Positions 26,364-35,500 of a stretch of DNA of 64,000 nt are shown here, piece after piece; the first letter of the stretch is position 1, and every line of letters begins with the position of its first letter. The stretch is from assembly GCA_045611845.1 (NCBI GenBank), contig JAZKXZ010000025.1, forward strand, positions 310,001-374,000, in the 5' to 3' direction. A model generated the notes under the pieces. It did no database searches and had not been told where the DNA came from. It saw nothing but the letters and a program-made list of their open reading frames with translations. Position numbers and translations under genes: made by a program. The DNA comes from Enterocola sp045611845 (lineage in GTDB: Bacteria > Bacteroidota > Bacteroidia > Bacteroidales > Paludibacteraceae).

Positions 26364-26946
26364 AGTACAGCTCTTTAATTATATTAAGGAGCTGTCTATT
26401 TATTTGGTCGTTTGGGTTGTTGTGGATAACAAAGTCTGCTTTCAGGCGTTTGTCTTTGTCGGAAGATTGGTTTTTTATTCTTTCCTCAATAGCAGCACGG
26501 TCTGCACCATCTCTTTGCATACTTCTTTCTATGCGTACATCTTCATCGGCATACACCATAATCACCTTGTCAACTATTTTATCAAAGCCACTTTCGTAAA
26601 GAATAGCGCTTTCAATAAATACAATTCTCTCGTCGGTGTTTTCCTTTTCTTGGCACCAAGTAGCAAATGCTTCGGCCACTTTAGGATGGATAATTTCTTC
26701 TAGTTGCTTTTTAGCAGTAGGATTATTAAAGATAATTTCAGCAATGTATTTTCTGTTTAGACCATTTTCTGTAAAGGCTTGCTCACCAAATAGTTCAATA
26801 AGTTTGCTACGCACATAGGCATTGGTATCTTGAATTTTCTTTGCTTCTGCATCTGAATAGAAAACAGAAAAATTCATAAGTTCTAGCAGTTTGCAAACAT
26901 ACGTTTTGCCAGAACCAATACCACCTGTGATGCCTACTTTTATCAT
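26362..26946 (-). CDS. coaE: Dephospho-CoA kinase (CoaE)
   Basis: CoaE phosphorylates dephospho-CoA in the last step of CoA synthesis. The P-loop is KVGITGGIGSGKTYVCKLL; FYSDAEAKKIQ and the ENGLNRKYIAEIIFNN, HPKVAEAF segments are conserved. The length of 194 residues is normal. It overlaps the YbbR-like gene by four bases and is the last gene of nusB-yajC-ybbR-coaE. Confidence 0.94.
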   Translation of the reverse strand: MIKVGITGGIGSGKTYVCKLLELMNFSVFYSDAEAKKIQDTNAYVRSKLIELFGEQAFTENGLNRKYIAEIIFNNPTAKKQLEEIIHPKVAEAFATWCQEKENTDERIVFIESAILYESGFDKIVDKVIMVYADEDVRIERSMQRDGADRAAIEERIKNQSSDKDKRLKADFVIHNNPNDQINRQLLNIIKELY

Positions 26947-27944
26947 TTTGGTTCAACAAATTCGATTAACCATTTCACCTTATTTTCTTTAAGGTATGGT
27001 TGTTTTATGTATGGAGGGAAAGACTCTAGAGTAACAGTTTCTGTGTTAGAATTGCTTTGTCGTAGCGATTCGTAATCTATAGAAAGAATAAAGTCTGAAG
27101 GTCTAATATCTTTGTATTTGCTAAGACCCACAAGGAAACTAAGATTTAGTTTCTCAGGAATAGTCTTAACAACAATATTTTCAGGTAGATTTTTTACCCT
27201 TATAGATAACTCTATGTCTCTTTCGGTATAAAACTCGATAGGGGCAATTACATTTACTTTGTTTGGATTTGCTTTGCAATGATTAGGAATATCAAGTTGC
27301 AAAGTAGCATTTAATGTGTCTTTTAAATTTTCAGAAGTATATTCTTTGGTATAAACAAAGTTTAGAGTGTCTAAAATTTCTTTATAACCATAAAGCATAA
27401 TAGAATCTGGAGAGGTGGTGATGTCGTCGCACAAAAAGTATTGTTTTTGTAACTTAATGTTTACAAGTGGTCTTACTTGCACCTTCTTAGAATCTAAAAG
27501 TTTCTTTTCTATAACTATTTCCTCTGGATAATAGTTTAAAATAAGAGAACTTTGGTTTATTTGTTTTTTTACAAATTTTTCAAAGTGGGTAGTGGTAGAA
27601 ATAGCCCAAGAATTGCTATTTGAATAAACAGAATATTCGTTGAAGTTGATAACAACAGGGTCAAATTTCTTATACTGATATATAAGCATAGAAGTACCTT
27701 TGTCTTTAAGTTTTACACTAAAAGAATCTGGTAGTTCTGTGGTAAATTCTATTTCAGGAGGAACATTACTATATTTAATAGGTATAGATACAGTAAGTTC
27801 GTAAGTTTTATTTAAGGTAATGGTGAACCAAAAAAGTGAAGAACAGATTAAGAAAAACAAGAAAATGAGAGCATCCCTCGAGGTAAGGAATGCTTTCATT
27901 TTTTTTAAAAATCTAGTTATTTTATTTCTAGCTTTGTTTTGCAT
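26943..27944 (-). CDS. YbbR-like domain membrane-anchored protein
   Basis: A basic N-terminus and one membrane helix (SRDALIFLFFLICSSLFWFT) are followed by an extracytoplasmic region of repeated YbbR-type beta domains, with IPIKYSNVPPEIEFTTELPD as the first recognisable unit. The length of 333 residues is normal for the Bacteroidota member that lies between yajC and coaE. YbbR (CdaR) regulates c-di-AMP synthesis in Firmicutes; no such link can be claimed here. It is two bases after yajC. Confidence 0.82.
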   Translation of the reverse strand: MQNKARNKITRFLKKMKAFLTSRDALIFLFFLICSSLFWFTITLNKTYELTVSIPIKYSNVPPEIEFTTELPDSFSVKLKDKGTSMLIYQYKKFDPVVINFNEYSVYSNSNSWAISTTTHFEKFVKKQINQSSLILNYYPEEIVIEKKLLDSKKVQVRPLVNIKLQKQYFLCDDITTSPDSIMLYGYKEILDTLNFVYTKEYTSENLKDTLNATLQLDIPNHCKANPNKVNVIAPIEFYTERDIELSIRVKNLPENIVVKTIPEKLNLSFLVGLSKYKDIRPSDFILSIDYESLRQSNSNTETVTLESFPPYIKQPYLKENKVKWLIEFVEPK

Positions 27945-27946
27945 AA

Positions 27947-28279
27947 TTATGCTTTGGTTGCTTCTGCTGCAGTGTTAGAATCTACTGCATTTGCATAAAC
28001 AGAGTTTTTGTCTATAGTAATGCGTACGTTGTCTGCAATTTCAAGTAAAATTGTAGTGTCTTTTACGTCTTTAACTTTACCATAGATACCGCCAGCTGTG
28101 ATAACTTTGTCGCCAGTTTTAATGCTATCGCGGAATTTTTTAATTTCTTTTTGACGTTTTTGTTGTGGACGAATCATAAAGAAATAGATTACCACAAACA
28201 TTAAAACAATCATTAAGATAGAGCTCCAACCGTTGCCTTCTGCTACAGGAGCTGCTGCTTGTAATAAAATGTTGTTCAT
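27947..28279 (-). CDS. yajC: Preprotein translocase accessory subunit YajC
   Basis: One N-terminal membrane helix (SILMIVLMFVVIYFFMIRPQ) is followed by QQKRQKEIKKFRDSIKTGDK and VITAGGIYGKV, the family's conserved region. YajC associates with SecDF/YidC. The length is 110 residues. It lies about 40 bases after nusB and two before the YbbR gene. Confidence 0.92.
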   Translation of the reverse strand: MNNILLQAAAPVAEGNGWSSILMIVLMFVVIYFFMIRPQQKRQKEIKKFRDSIKTGDKVITAGGIYGKVKDVKDTTILLEIADNVRITIDKNSVYANAVDSNTAAEATKA

Positions 28280-28320
28280 AGTTTAATTATTTATTGTTCT
28301 TTAATTTTTTTACTAGCTAA

Positions 28321-29262
28321 CTACTTAACAAACATACCTACTTTAAGTAGTTTTTTCTCTTCTTTATATTTGTTTACCACGCGGTCTAGGATACCGTTGA
28401 TAAATAAGCTACTTTTTTCTGAGCTATAGTATTTGCTTATTTCGATAAACTCGTTTAGAGTAACATTTACAGGGATAGTAGGGCAGAAGTTGATTTCTGC
28501 AATGGCCGCTTGCATAATAGACATGTCCATAGTAGCGATACGGTCTTTTTCCCAGTTTTGAGAGAATGATTTAACTAGTTCTTTGTAGTCTTCGCCAAAC
28601 TCAAGTGCTTTAGAAAGTACAAGTAGAGCATAGTCTTTGTCATCTTCATCTCTATATTGAGGAAGAAGTTCTTGGTTAGAACCATTTTCTTCTTCGCATT
28701 TTTTGATAGTTTTTTCTACGAAGCTAGCCACAATTTCTATATCGTCGTTCCAATATAGGTCCATAGATTCTAGGCGTTCTTCGAAAGGTTTGTAAGTGAA
28801 AATCACTTTTTTGAAGATTTGTCTCCAAATCATTTTGTCGTCTGCGTATGTGTTTTCTCTTGCAGACATATAGGTTTTGTAATATTCAGATGCACAAATA
28901 GCTTCAAATAGGCCTTTGATAAGGTCTGCATATTCTTCCCAAGAAATACCATTTGCTTTGGCATATTCTCTGTGCTCAGCATTGTTTGCAATAGCAATTG
29001 CTATTTTGTTTTCGATAAAACGTCTGTTTGGATTTAGATCTTCGTCGGTAGGGTATCTTTTGTTTAAACCAAATTCGATACGCTTTTCTGCAAAATCTCT
29101 AAGGTCGATTATTAACTGTAGAAGCCAGTGGTAGAGTTCGTACGTTTTGTCTAGGCTCTCTAATAACTCTTTCTTGAACTCTTCAATGCTTTTACCTGTA
29201 TTAAGTTGGTTAGAGTAAAGCAGTTGAATAATTTTGATACGGATTAAGACTCTGTTTATCAT
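28321..29262 (-). CDS. nusB: Transcription antitermination factor NusB, long form
   Basis: The C-terminal half (residues about 180-310) holds the NusB fold: KALEFGEDYKELVKSFSQNW, RIATMDMSIMQAAIAEINFC and NEFIEISKYYSSEKSSLFIN followed by GILDRVVNKY. The N-terminal 180 residues are an extension typical of Bacteroidota NusB. NusB works with S10 in rRNA antitermination. First gene of the minus-strand operon. Confidence 0.9.
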   Translation of the reverse strand: MINRVLIRIKIIQLLYSNQLNTGKSIEEFKKELLESLDKTYELYHWLLQLIIDLRDFAEKRIEFGLNKRYPTDEDLNPNRRFIENKIAIAIANNAEHREYAKANGISWEEYADLIKGLFEAICASEYYKTYMSARENTYADDKMIWRQIFKKVIFTYKPFEERLESMDLYWNDDIEIVASFVEKTIKKCEEENGSNQELLPQYRDEDDKDYALLVLSKALEFGEDYKELVKSFSQNWEKDRIATMDMSIMQAAIAEINFCPTIPVNVTLNEFIEISKYYSSEKSSLFINGILDRVVNKYKEEKKLLKVGMFVK

Positions 29263-29358
29263 CGTTATGATATTTTTTTTGTATGAAGTGCAAAGTTAAG
29301 TTTTTATTTATTAAGAAAAAAGACGTAATGTCAAAAAAAATGAAAAAGTTTGTATTTA

Positions 29359-29390
29359 TTTTGAAATTTAAAAAAAATAGTGCATTTTTG
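29359..29390 (+). promoter_or_regulatory. Promoter of the DUF3276 gene
   Basis: TTTTG (29359-29363) and CATTTTTG (29383-29390) are separated by 19 bases; the -7 box has one deviation from TAnnTTTG. It places the start of transcription near 29397 and rules out the ATG at 29380. Confidence 0.6.
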
Positions 29391-29412
29391 TAACCAAATT
29401 GTAAAATTATAT

Positions 29413-29793
29413 ATGATGTTAAACTTTTTTGGAAAACTGCAAAGAGACATACAAAAAGTAACTTCTCCTGCACCCGCCTCTACAAGTGCTCCACGTGAGG
29501 AAAGAGAAGACAAGGAGATAGTTTTTTCGAAGTCTATCAAAGCAGGAAAGCGTATGTATTACCTTGATGTGAAAAAGGATCGCAGAAACGATTTGTTCCT
29601 TTCTATCACTGAGAGTAAACGTAAATCTGTAACAGAAGAGGGTCAATTCATATTTGAAAAGCATAAAATTTTCTTGTACAAAGAAGATTTTGACAAGTTT
29701 GAGTCTGCTTTTAAAGAAGCGTTAGATTTTATGCGTGCTCAAATAAAAGAAGAGCCTTCTCAAGAGAGAACAAATGATGAAGTAAGTGAGTAA
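29413..29793 (+). CDS. PUR-alpha-like DUF3276 nucleic-acid-binding protein
   Basis: The core EIVFSKSIKAGKRMYYLDVK with DLFLSITESKRK is the Bacteroidota DUF3276/PUR-alpha repeat, a single-stranded nucleic-acid-binding fold. Residues 1-40 are a poorly conserved linker (LNFFGKLQRDIQKVTSPAPA). I set the start at 29413, a double ATG, because the longer frame begins inside the promoter. The length is 126 residues. A strong hairpin follows the stop. Confidence 0.85.
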   Translation: MMLNFFGKLQRDIQKVTSPAPASTSAPREEREDKEIVFSKSIKAGKRMYYLDVKKDRRNDLFLSITESKRKSVTEEGQFIFEKHKIFLYKEDFDKFESAFKEALDFMRAQIKEEPSQERTNDEVSE

Positions 29794-29815
29794 GAAGTTT
29801 CTGTTACCAAATAAA

Positions 29816-29839
29816 AGAGGTGGCCATTTGGTCACCTCT
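29816..29839. terminator. Terminator between DUF3276 and ferredoxin genes
   Basis: A 10-bp stem (AGAGGTGGCC with GGTCACCTCT, one wobble) closes a four-base ATTT loop, followed by CTTTGTTTTG. The minus strand has a weaker T-rich tail, so it may serve both convergent genes. Confidence 0.8.
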
Positions 29840-29867
29840 CTTTGTTTTGATAGTTCTAATCTAGAAC

Positions 29868-30035
29868 TTAAGCTGGATTGATTGCGCCTGTAGGACAAGC
29901 TTCTGCGCAAGTACCACAATCTGTGCAAATGTCAGCGTTGATAGAATAGATATCGCCTTCGCTGATAGCTTCTACTGGACATTCGCCGATGCAAGTGCCG
30001 CATGCAATGCAATCATCTGAAATAACGTGTGCCAT
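29868..30035 (-). CDS. 2x[4Fe-4S] ferredoxin
   Basis: This 55-residue protein has two complete cluster-binding motifs, CIACGTCIGECP and CTDCGTCAEACP, with the pseudo-twofold symmetry of clostridial-type ferredoxins. It carries electrons at low potential. The start is MAHVISDD at 30035; the ATG at 30068 would add 11 residues with no homologous counterpart and lies at the promoter. Confidence 0.93.
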   Translation of the reverse strand: MAHVISDDCIACGTCIGECPVEAISEGDIYSINADICTDCGTCAEACPTGAINPA

Positions 30036-30067
30036 AGTGTAAATTTTATTAATTAATAAATTTTTCA

Positions 30068-30075
30068 CAAAGATA
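30068..30075 (-). promoter_or_regulatory. -7 box of the ferredoxin gene
   Basis: On the minus strand this reads TATCTTTG, 32 bases upstream of the chosen ATG. The expected -33 region is occupied by a heptamer repeat. Confidence 0.55.
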
Positions 30076-30078
30076 GTA

Positions 30079-30106
30079 ATTAATTCCTAATTCCTAATTC
30101 CTAATT
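30079..30106. repeat. Heptamer tandem repeat, copy 4 (AATTCCT form)
   Basis: Three and a half copies of TAATTCC sit between the divergent ferredoxin and purA genes, directly upstream of the ferredoxin -7 box. Same spacing and design as the TAACTCC copies, with an A/T variant at one position. Confidence 0.75.
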
Positions 30107-30169
30107 TTTTTGTATTTTTACAACCGATTTTGAATTATTGTGTAAGAAAATCAAATAAAAAACTATAAT

Positions 30170-31438
30170 ATGACTAAAGCAGATGTATTACTCGGCCTAC
30201 AATGGGGTGACGAGGGTAAAGGTAAAGTAATTGACGTATTAACTCCAAACTACGACGTTATTACACGTTTCCAAGGCGGTCCAAACGCAGGACACACATT
30301 GGAATTTAACGGAGAAAAATATGTGTTACGTTCTATTCCTTCTGGTATTTTCCAAGGAGATAAAATCAATGTTATTTCAAATGGTGTGGTTTTAGATCCA
30401 GCTTTATTTAAAGCAGAAGCAGAAGCACTAGCAAAATCTGGTCACGATTTAACAAAAAAACTATACATTTCTAAAAAGGCTCACCTTATTATGCCTACTC
30501 ACCGTATGTTAGACGCTGCAAACGAAGCTGCAAAAGGTGATGCAAAAGTAGGTACCACAGGTAAAGGTATCGGTCCTACATATACAGACAAAGTAGGTCG
30601 TTATGGTCTTCGCGTAGGTGACATCCTTTTAGACTTTGACAAAAAATATGCTGTGGCAAAAGCTCGTCACGAAGCTATTTTAAAATCAATGAACTTCGCT
30701 TACGATATTGAAGAAGCAGAAAAACAATGGCTAGAAGGAATTGAATATCTTAAGAACTTCACCTTAATAGATAGCGAACACTATCTAAACGATATTCTTG
30801 CACAAGACAAAACTATTCTTTGTGAAGGTGCTCAAGGTACAATGCTAGATATCGACTTTGGCTCATATCCATTTGTGACATCATCAAACACAATTTGTGC
30901 CGGAGCTTGTACTGGCATGGGAATTGCACCTAATAAAATAGGCGACGTTTATGGTATCTTCAAAGCATACTGTACACGTGTAGGTGCTGGTCCTTTCCCA
31001 AGTGAATTGTTTGACGAAGTAGGTGAGACCCTTTGCCAAAAAGGTCACGAGTTTGGTTCAGTAACAGGACGTAAACGTCGTTGTGGTTGGATAGACCTTG
31101 TTGCTCTTAAATATTCTGTAATGATTAATGGTGTAACCAAGCTAATTATGATGAAAAGCGACGTGCTAGACGATTTCGATACCATCAAAGCTTGCGTTGG
31201 CTATAGAATCAATGGTGAAGAAATTGATTATTTCCCATACGAAATCAATGATAGCATTGAACCTATCTATAAAGAACTTCCTGGTTGGAAAACAGATATG
31301 ACAAAAATGAAATCTGAAGATGAATTCCCAGCAGAATTCAACGCATATCTAGACTTTCTAGAAGACGAACTAGAAGTTCCTATTAAGATTGTTTCTGTGG
31401 GTCCAGACCGCGAACAAACAATAGTTAGATACATCTAA
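30170..31438 (+). CDS. purA: Adenylosuccinate synthetase (PurA)
   Basis: PurA couples IMP and aspartate using GTP in AMP synthesis. The N-terminal GLQWGDEGKGKVIDVL, FQGGPNAGHTL, the IMP-binding GTTGKGIGPTYTDKVGR and the C-terminal GSVTGRKRRCGWIDLVALKY are all intact. The length of 422 residues is normal. Codon use is richer in C-ending codons, which suggests high expression. A terminator follows. Confidence 0.97.
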   Translation: MTKADVLLGLQWGDEGKGKVIDVLTPNYDVITRFQGGPNAGHTLEFNGEKYVLRSIPSGIFQGDKINVISNGVVLDPALFKAEAEALAKSGHDLTKKLYISKKAHLIMPTHRMLDAANEAAKGDAKVGTTGKGIGPTYTDKVGRYGLRVGDILLDFDKKYAVAKARHEAILKSMNFAYDIEEAEKQWLEGIEYLKNFTLIDSEHYLNDILAQDKTILCEGAQGTMLDIDFGSYPFVTSSNTICAGACTGMGIAPNKIGDVYGIFKAYCTRVGAGPFPSELFDEVGETLCQKGHEFGSVTGRKRRCGWIDLVALKYSVMINGVTKLIMMKSDVLDDFDTIKACVGYRINGEEIDYFPYEINDSIEPIYKELPGWKTDMTKMKSEDEFPAEFNAYLDFLEDELEVPIKIVSVGPDREQTIVRYI

Positions 31439-31449
31439 TGTATCTAATA

Positions 31450-31474
31450 GTTAGGAATTAGGAGTTAGGAGTTG
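31450..31474. repeat. Heptamer tandem repeat, copy 5 (GGAGTTA orientation)
   Basis: TTAGGAA and TTAGGAG units follow the purA stop. This copy is inverted relative to the copy at 31561, with the purA terminator between them, so the two could pair in RNA. Confidence 0.8.
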
Positions 31475-31520
31475 AATTTAGTTTGTAAATTTATCTTCTA
31501 AATATAGATAATCATAAGTT

Positions 31521-31545
31521 AAGCCCTCGTTTTGAGGGTTTTTCT
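31521..31545 (+). terminator. Intrinsic terminator of purA
   Basis: The stem CCCTC/GAGGG has a GTTTT-type loop and is followed by T5. Confidence 0.75.
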
Positions 31546-31560
31546 TTAAATAATATGTGT

Positions 31561-31593
31561 TAACTCCTCACTCCTCACTCCCAACTCCTAACT
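31561..31593. repeat. Heptamer tandem repeat, copy 6
   Basis: TAACTCC, TCACTCC and CAACTCC units end about 25 bases before the zinc peptidase start. Inverted partner of the copy at 31450. Confidence 0.8.
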
Positions 31594-31617
31594 AAAATTT
31601 TATAAAAATTTTGAACT

Positions 31618-32292
31618 ATGTATTGGATTTTATTTATTGGTATTGCAATTTTAAGTTTTGTGGTGCAACAAAGTTTGCAAAGCAAGTTTAAAAAATATTC
31701 TCAAATCCCAATGACAAATGGGATGACAGGGAAAGAAGTGGCAGAAAAAATGCTACGCGACCACGGAATTACCAATGTGAAGGTGATTTCTACATCGGGT
31801 ATGCTTACCGACCACTACAACCCACAAAACCAAACAGTAAACCTTAGTGAAGGTGTTTACTCTTCAAATTCTGTGGCGGCGGCAGCTGTGGCAGCACACG
31901 AATGTGGTCACGCTGTGCAACACGCTTATGCTTATAAATGGTTGAGCATGCGTTCTGCTCTAGTGCCAGTGGTTAGTTTTGCTTCTAGATGGGTGCAATG
32001 GGTATTACTACTAGGTATTATAATGATAGAAACTACACCTATATTATTAGAGGTGGGAGTGGGACTTTTTGCTCTTACTACCTTATTTAGTTTCATTACA
32101 CTTCCAGTGGAAATAAATGCAAGTACTCGTGCAGTTGAGTGGCTTACAGGCAAAGGCTACGTGCAAGGTGAAAAACGCTCTATGGCAATAGATGCGCTAA
32201 AATCTGCAGCCTACACCTACGTAGTAGCAGCGTTAAGTTCGTTGGCTACGCTGATTTACTATGCGATGATACTTGCAGGTAGAAGAGATTAA
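31618..32292 (+). CDS. Membrane zinc metallopeptidase (YugP/Zn_peptidase_2 family)
   Basis: The active-site motif HECGH lies in AAVAAHECGHAVQHAYAYKW. Membrane helices are at the N-terminus (MYWILFIGIAILSFVVQQSL), in the middle and at the C-terminus. EINASTRAVEWL is the family's third zinc-ligand region. The length of 224 residues is typical of PF04298 proteins. The natural substrate is unknown. Confidence 0.88.
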   Translation: MYWILFIGIAILSFVVQQSLQSKFKKYSQIPMTNGMTGKEVAEKMLRDHGITNVKVISTSGMLTDHYNPQNQTVNLSEGVYSSNSVAAAAVAAHECGHAVQHAYAYKWLSMRSALVPVVSFASRWVQWVLLLGIIMIETTPILLEVGVGLFALTTLFSFITLPVEINASTRAVEWLTGKGYVQGEKRSMAIDALKSAAYTYVVAALSSLATLIYYAMILAGRRD

Positions 32293-32328
32293 AATACAAT
32301 TTTAAGAGAGGGAATTTTTTTGAAATTT

Positions 32329-32362
32329 TTGTTGTGAATTTTCAAAAAAAGAATTACCTTTG
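32329..32362 (+). promoter_or_regulatory. Promoter of the carB leader transcript
   Basis: TTGTTG (32329-32334) and TACCTTTG (32355-32362) are 20 bases apart, matching the Bacteroidota consensus. Transcription would begin near 32369, about 50 bases before the leader ORF. Confidence 0.75.
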
Positions 32363-32416
32363 TACCAATTTGAGCATACCGAAAATGGGGCTCTTTAACT
32401 CTAAATAATTAAAGAT

Positions 32417-32494
32417 ATGAAACCTAACGTAACACATTCTAAATCAATGTTTTCTACTAAGTGGAATATCTTTTTTATTTTATATATGCGTTAG
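32417..32494 (+). CDS. Putative carB leader peptide, 25 aa
   Basis: An ATG in an A-rich context opens a 25-codon frame, MKPNVTHSKSMFSTKWNIFF then ILYMR. The second half is T-rich at the DNA level (TCTTTTTTATTTTATATATG), a likely polymerase pause region. The last sense codons (ATG CGT) and the stop lie inside the 5' arm of the following terminator, so a ribosome reaching the stop would cover that arm. No homologue is claimed; support is from position and architecture. Confidence 0.6.
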   Translation: MKPNVTHSKSMFSTKWNIFFILYMR

Positions 32495-32522
32495 TTATTT
32501 TTTTAACCGACGCATTTTTTTT
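32486..32522 (+). terminator. Candidate attenuator terminator upstream of carB
   Basis: The arms ATGCGTTAGTTA (32486-32497) and TAACCGACGCAT (32504-32515) pair with one mismatch and one wobble, and the stem is followed by T8. It lies after a promoter and leader ORF and 33 bases before carB, so termination here would cut off carB. Confidence 0.8.
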
Positions 32523-32555
32523 GTGTTGAAATAAACAAAAATATTATATAACAGT

Positions 32556-35500
32556 ATGGAAAATTGTAAAAAAGTAATTTTATTAGGTTCAGGAGCGCTT
32601 AAGATTGGTCAAGCAGGTGAATTTGACTACTCTGGTTCTCAAGCGTTAAAGGCTATGCGCGAAGAAGGCATAGAAACAGTGTTGATTAACCCTAATATTG
32701 CTACCATTCAAACATCTGAAGGTGTAGCAGATAGAGTTTATTTCCTTCCTGTTACCCCATATTTCGTAACTGAAATTATCAAGAAAGAACGTCCAGACGG
32801 TATCTTACTTGCTTTCGGTGGTCAAACTGCACTAAACTGCGGTACAGAACTTTACTTAAACGGTACACTAGAAAAATATGGTGTGAGAGTGCTAGGTACA
32901 TCTGTAGAAGCAATTATGATTACAGAAGACCGTGACCTATTCGTTAAAAAACTAGACGAGATTGAAGCTAAAACTCCAGTTTCACAAGCAGTAGAGTCAC
33001 TTGAAGATGCTCTAGAAGTAGCTCACAGAATTGGTTTCCCAGTGATGGTGCGTTCTGCATATGCTCTAGGTGGCTTAGGTTCTGGTGTTTGTACAAACGA
33101 AAAAGAATTTATCGAACTTTGTCAAAGTGCATTAGCATACTCAAAACAAATTCTAGTAGAAGAAAGCTTAAAAGGTTGGAAAGAAATTGAGTTTGAGGTA
33201 ATTCGCGACAAAAACGACCACTGTTTCACTGTAGTTCCAATGGAAAACGTAGACCCACTTGGTATTCACACAGGTGAAAGTATCGTGGTAGCTCCAATTA
33301 TTTCACTTCGTCAAGACCAAATCGAACTTCTTCAAAATATCGCTACTAAAGTGGTTCGCCACATTGGTATCGTGGGTGAATGTAACATTCAATACGCATT
33401 CAACGCAGAAACAAACGACTATCGTATCATCGAAATCAATGCTCGTTTGAGCCGTTCTTCTGCTCTAGCATCTAAAGCTTCTGGTTATCCACTAGCATTT
33501 GTTGCGGCAAAACTTGCATTAGGTTATTCACTTGACCAAATCGGTGAAATGGGTACCAAAAACTCTGCATACGTAGCACCTTCAGTTGACTATATCATTG
33601 CAAAAATCCCTCGTTGGGACTTAGGTAAATTCGTTGGCGTGAGCCGTGAAATTGGTTCAGCAATGAAATCTGTAGGTGAAATCATGTCAATTGGTAAATC
33701 TTTCGAAGAAATTATCCAAAAAGGTCTTCGTATGATTGGTCAAGGTATGCACGGTTTTGTGGGCAACAACCTTAAATTTGACGATATTGAACACGCACTT
33801 TCTCATCCAACAGATATGCGTATCTTTGCTATTGCATACGCATTTGAGCAAGGTTACACAGTAGAACAAATTGAAAAACTTACCAAAATTGACCCTTGGT
33901 TGCTTACAGCACTTGAAAATATCTACAAATACACATTAGTTCTTTCTTCTTTCAACAAGATCGAAGACCTAACAGTAGATGTAATGGCAGAAGCTAAAAG
34001 ACTTGGTTTCTCAGACTTCCAAATTGCACGTTATGTAGAAAAACCAGAAGGTAAAATGCACGACGCTGCACTTAGAGTGCGTGCTCACAGAAAAGCATTG
34101 GAAGTAGTTCCTACTGTATGTAGAATCAACACTATTGCTTCTGAAAATCCAGACAAAACAAACTATCTATACTTCACATACGGCGAAGGAGTTAAATTTA
34201 CTCCAAACAGAACAGGTGCAGAAAGCATCGTAGTACTTGGTTCTGGTGCATACCGTATTGGTTCATCTGTAGAGTTCGACTGGTGTAGTGTAAACGCTGT
34301 ACAAACAGCTCGTAAACTTGGTTACGAATCAGTAATGATTAACTACAACCCAGAAACAGTATCTACCGACTACGATATGTGTGATCGTCTATACTTCGAC
34401 GAACTTTCATTTGAACGTGTGTCTGACGTATTAGACCTAGAAAATCCAAAAGGCGTGATCGTTTCTATGGGTGGTCAAATTCCAAACAACCTAGCAATGA
34501 AACTAGACGCACAAAATGTGCCTATCTTAGGTACAAAAGCTTGCAATATCGACCGTGCAGAAGACCGTCACAAATTCTCTGCTATGCTAGATAGCCTTGG
34601 CATCGACCAACCACGTTGGAGAGAGCTAACAAGCTTTGAAGATATCGACGATTTCATTGCAGAAGTAGGTTTCCCAGTGCTTATCAGACCTTCATACGTG
34701 CTTTCTGGTGCGGCTATGAATGTTTGCTACGACAAAGAACAAGTACACGCATTCCTTTCTCTTGCTGCTCAAGTTTCTAAAGAACACCCAGTAGTAGTTT
34801 CTCAATTCCTTCAAAATGCAAAAGAAATTGAGTTCGACGCTGTAGCAAAAGATGGTGAAGTAGTAGAATATGCAATTTCAGAACACGTAGAATTTGCTGG
34901 TGTACACTCTGGTGACGCTACCTTGGTCTTCCCAGCTCAAAATATCTATTTTGAAACAATGCGTCGCGTGAAGAAAATTTCTAAACAAATTGCAAAAGCA
35001 CTTCAAATTACAGGTCCATTCAATATCCAATATCTAGCTAAAAACAACGATATTAAAGTAATCGAATGTAACTTACGTGCTTCACGTTCATTCCCATTTG
35101 TTTCTAAAGTGCTTAACAGAAACTTTATCGAAACAGCAACACGCATTATGCTAGGTGCAGAATACTCTAAACCAGACAAATCTGTATTCGATATCGAACA
35201 CATTGGTGTAAAAGCTTCTCAATTCTCATTTGCTCGTCTTCACAAAGCAGACCCAATCTTAGGTGTGGATATGGCTTCTACCGGTGAGGTAGGTTGTATC
35301 GGTGACGACTTCAACGAAGCTCTTCTAAGCTCACTTATCGCTGTTGGTACTACTATTCCAGAAAAGAATATCATGGTATCTTCTGGTGATGCAAAATCTA
35401 AAGTGGACTTACTAGAACCATGTCGCGAACTTGCTAAAAATGGTTACAATATCTACGCTACTGTAGGTACACAAAAATTCTTAGCAGAAAACGGTATTGA

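Noticed and set aside
30100..30140. Promoter for purA (TTTTTTTG followed by a TTG-like box)
   Set aside because: No TAnnTTTG box lies at the right distance, so I could not support it.
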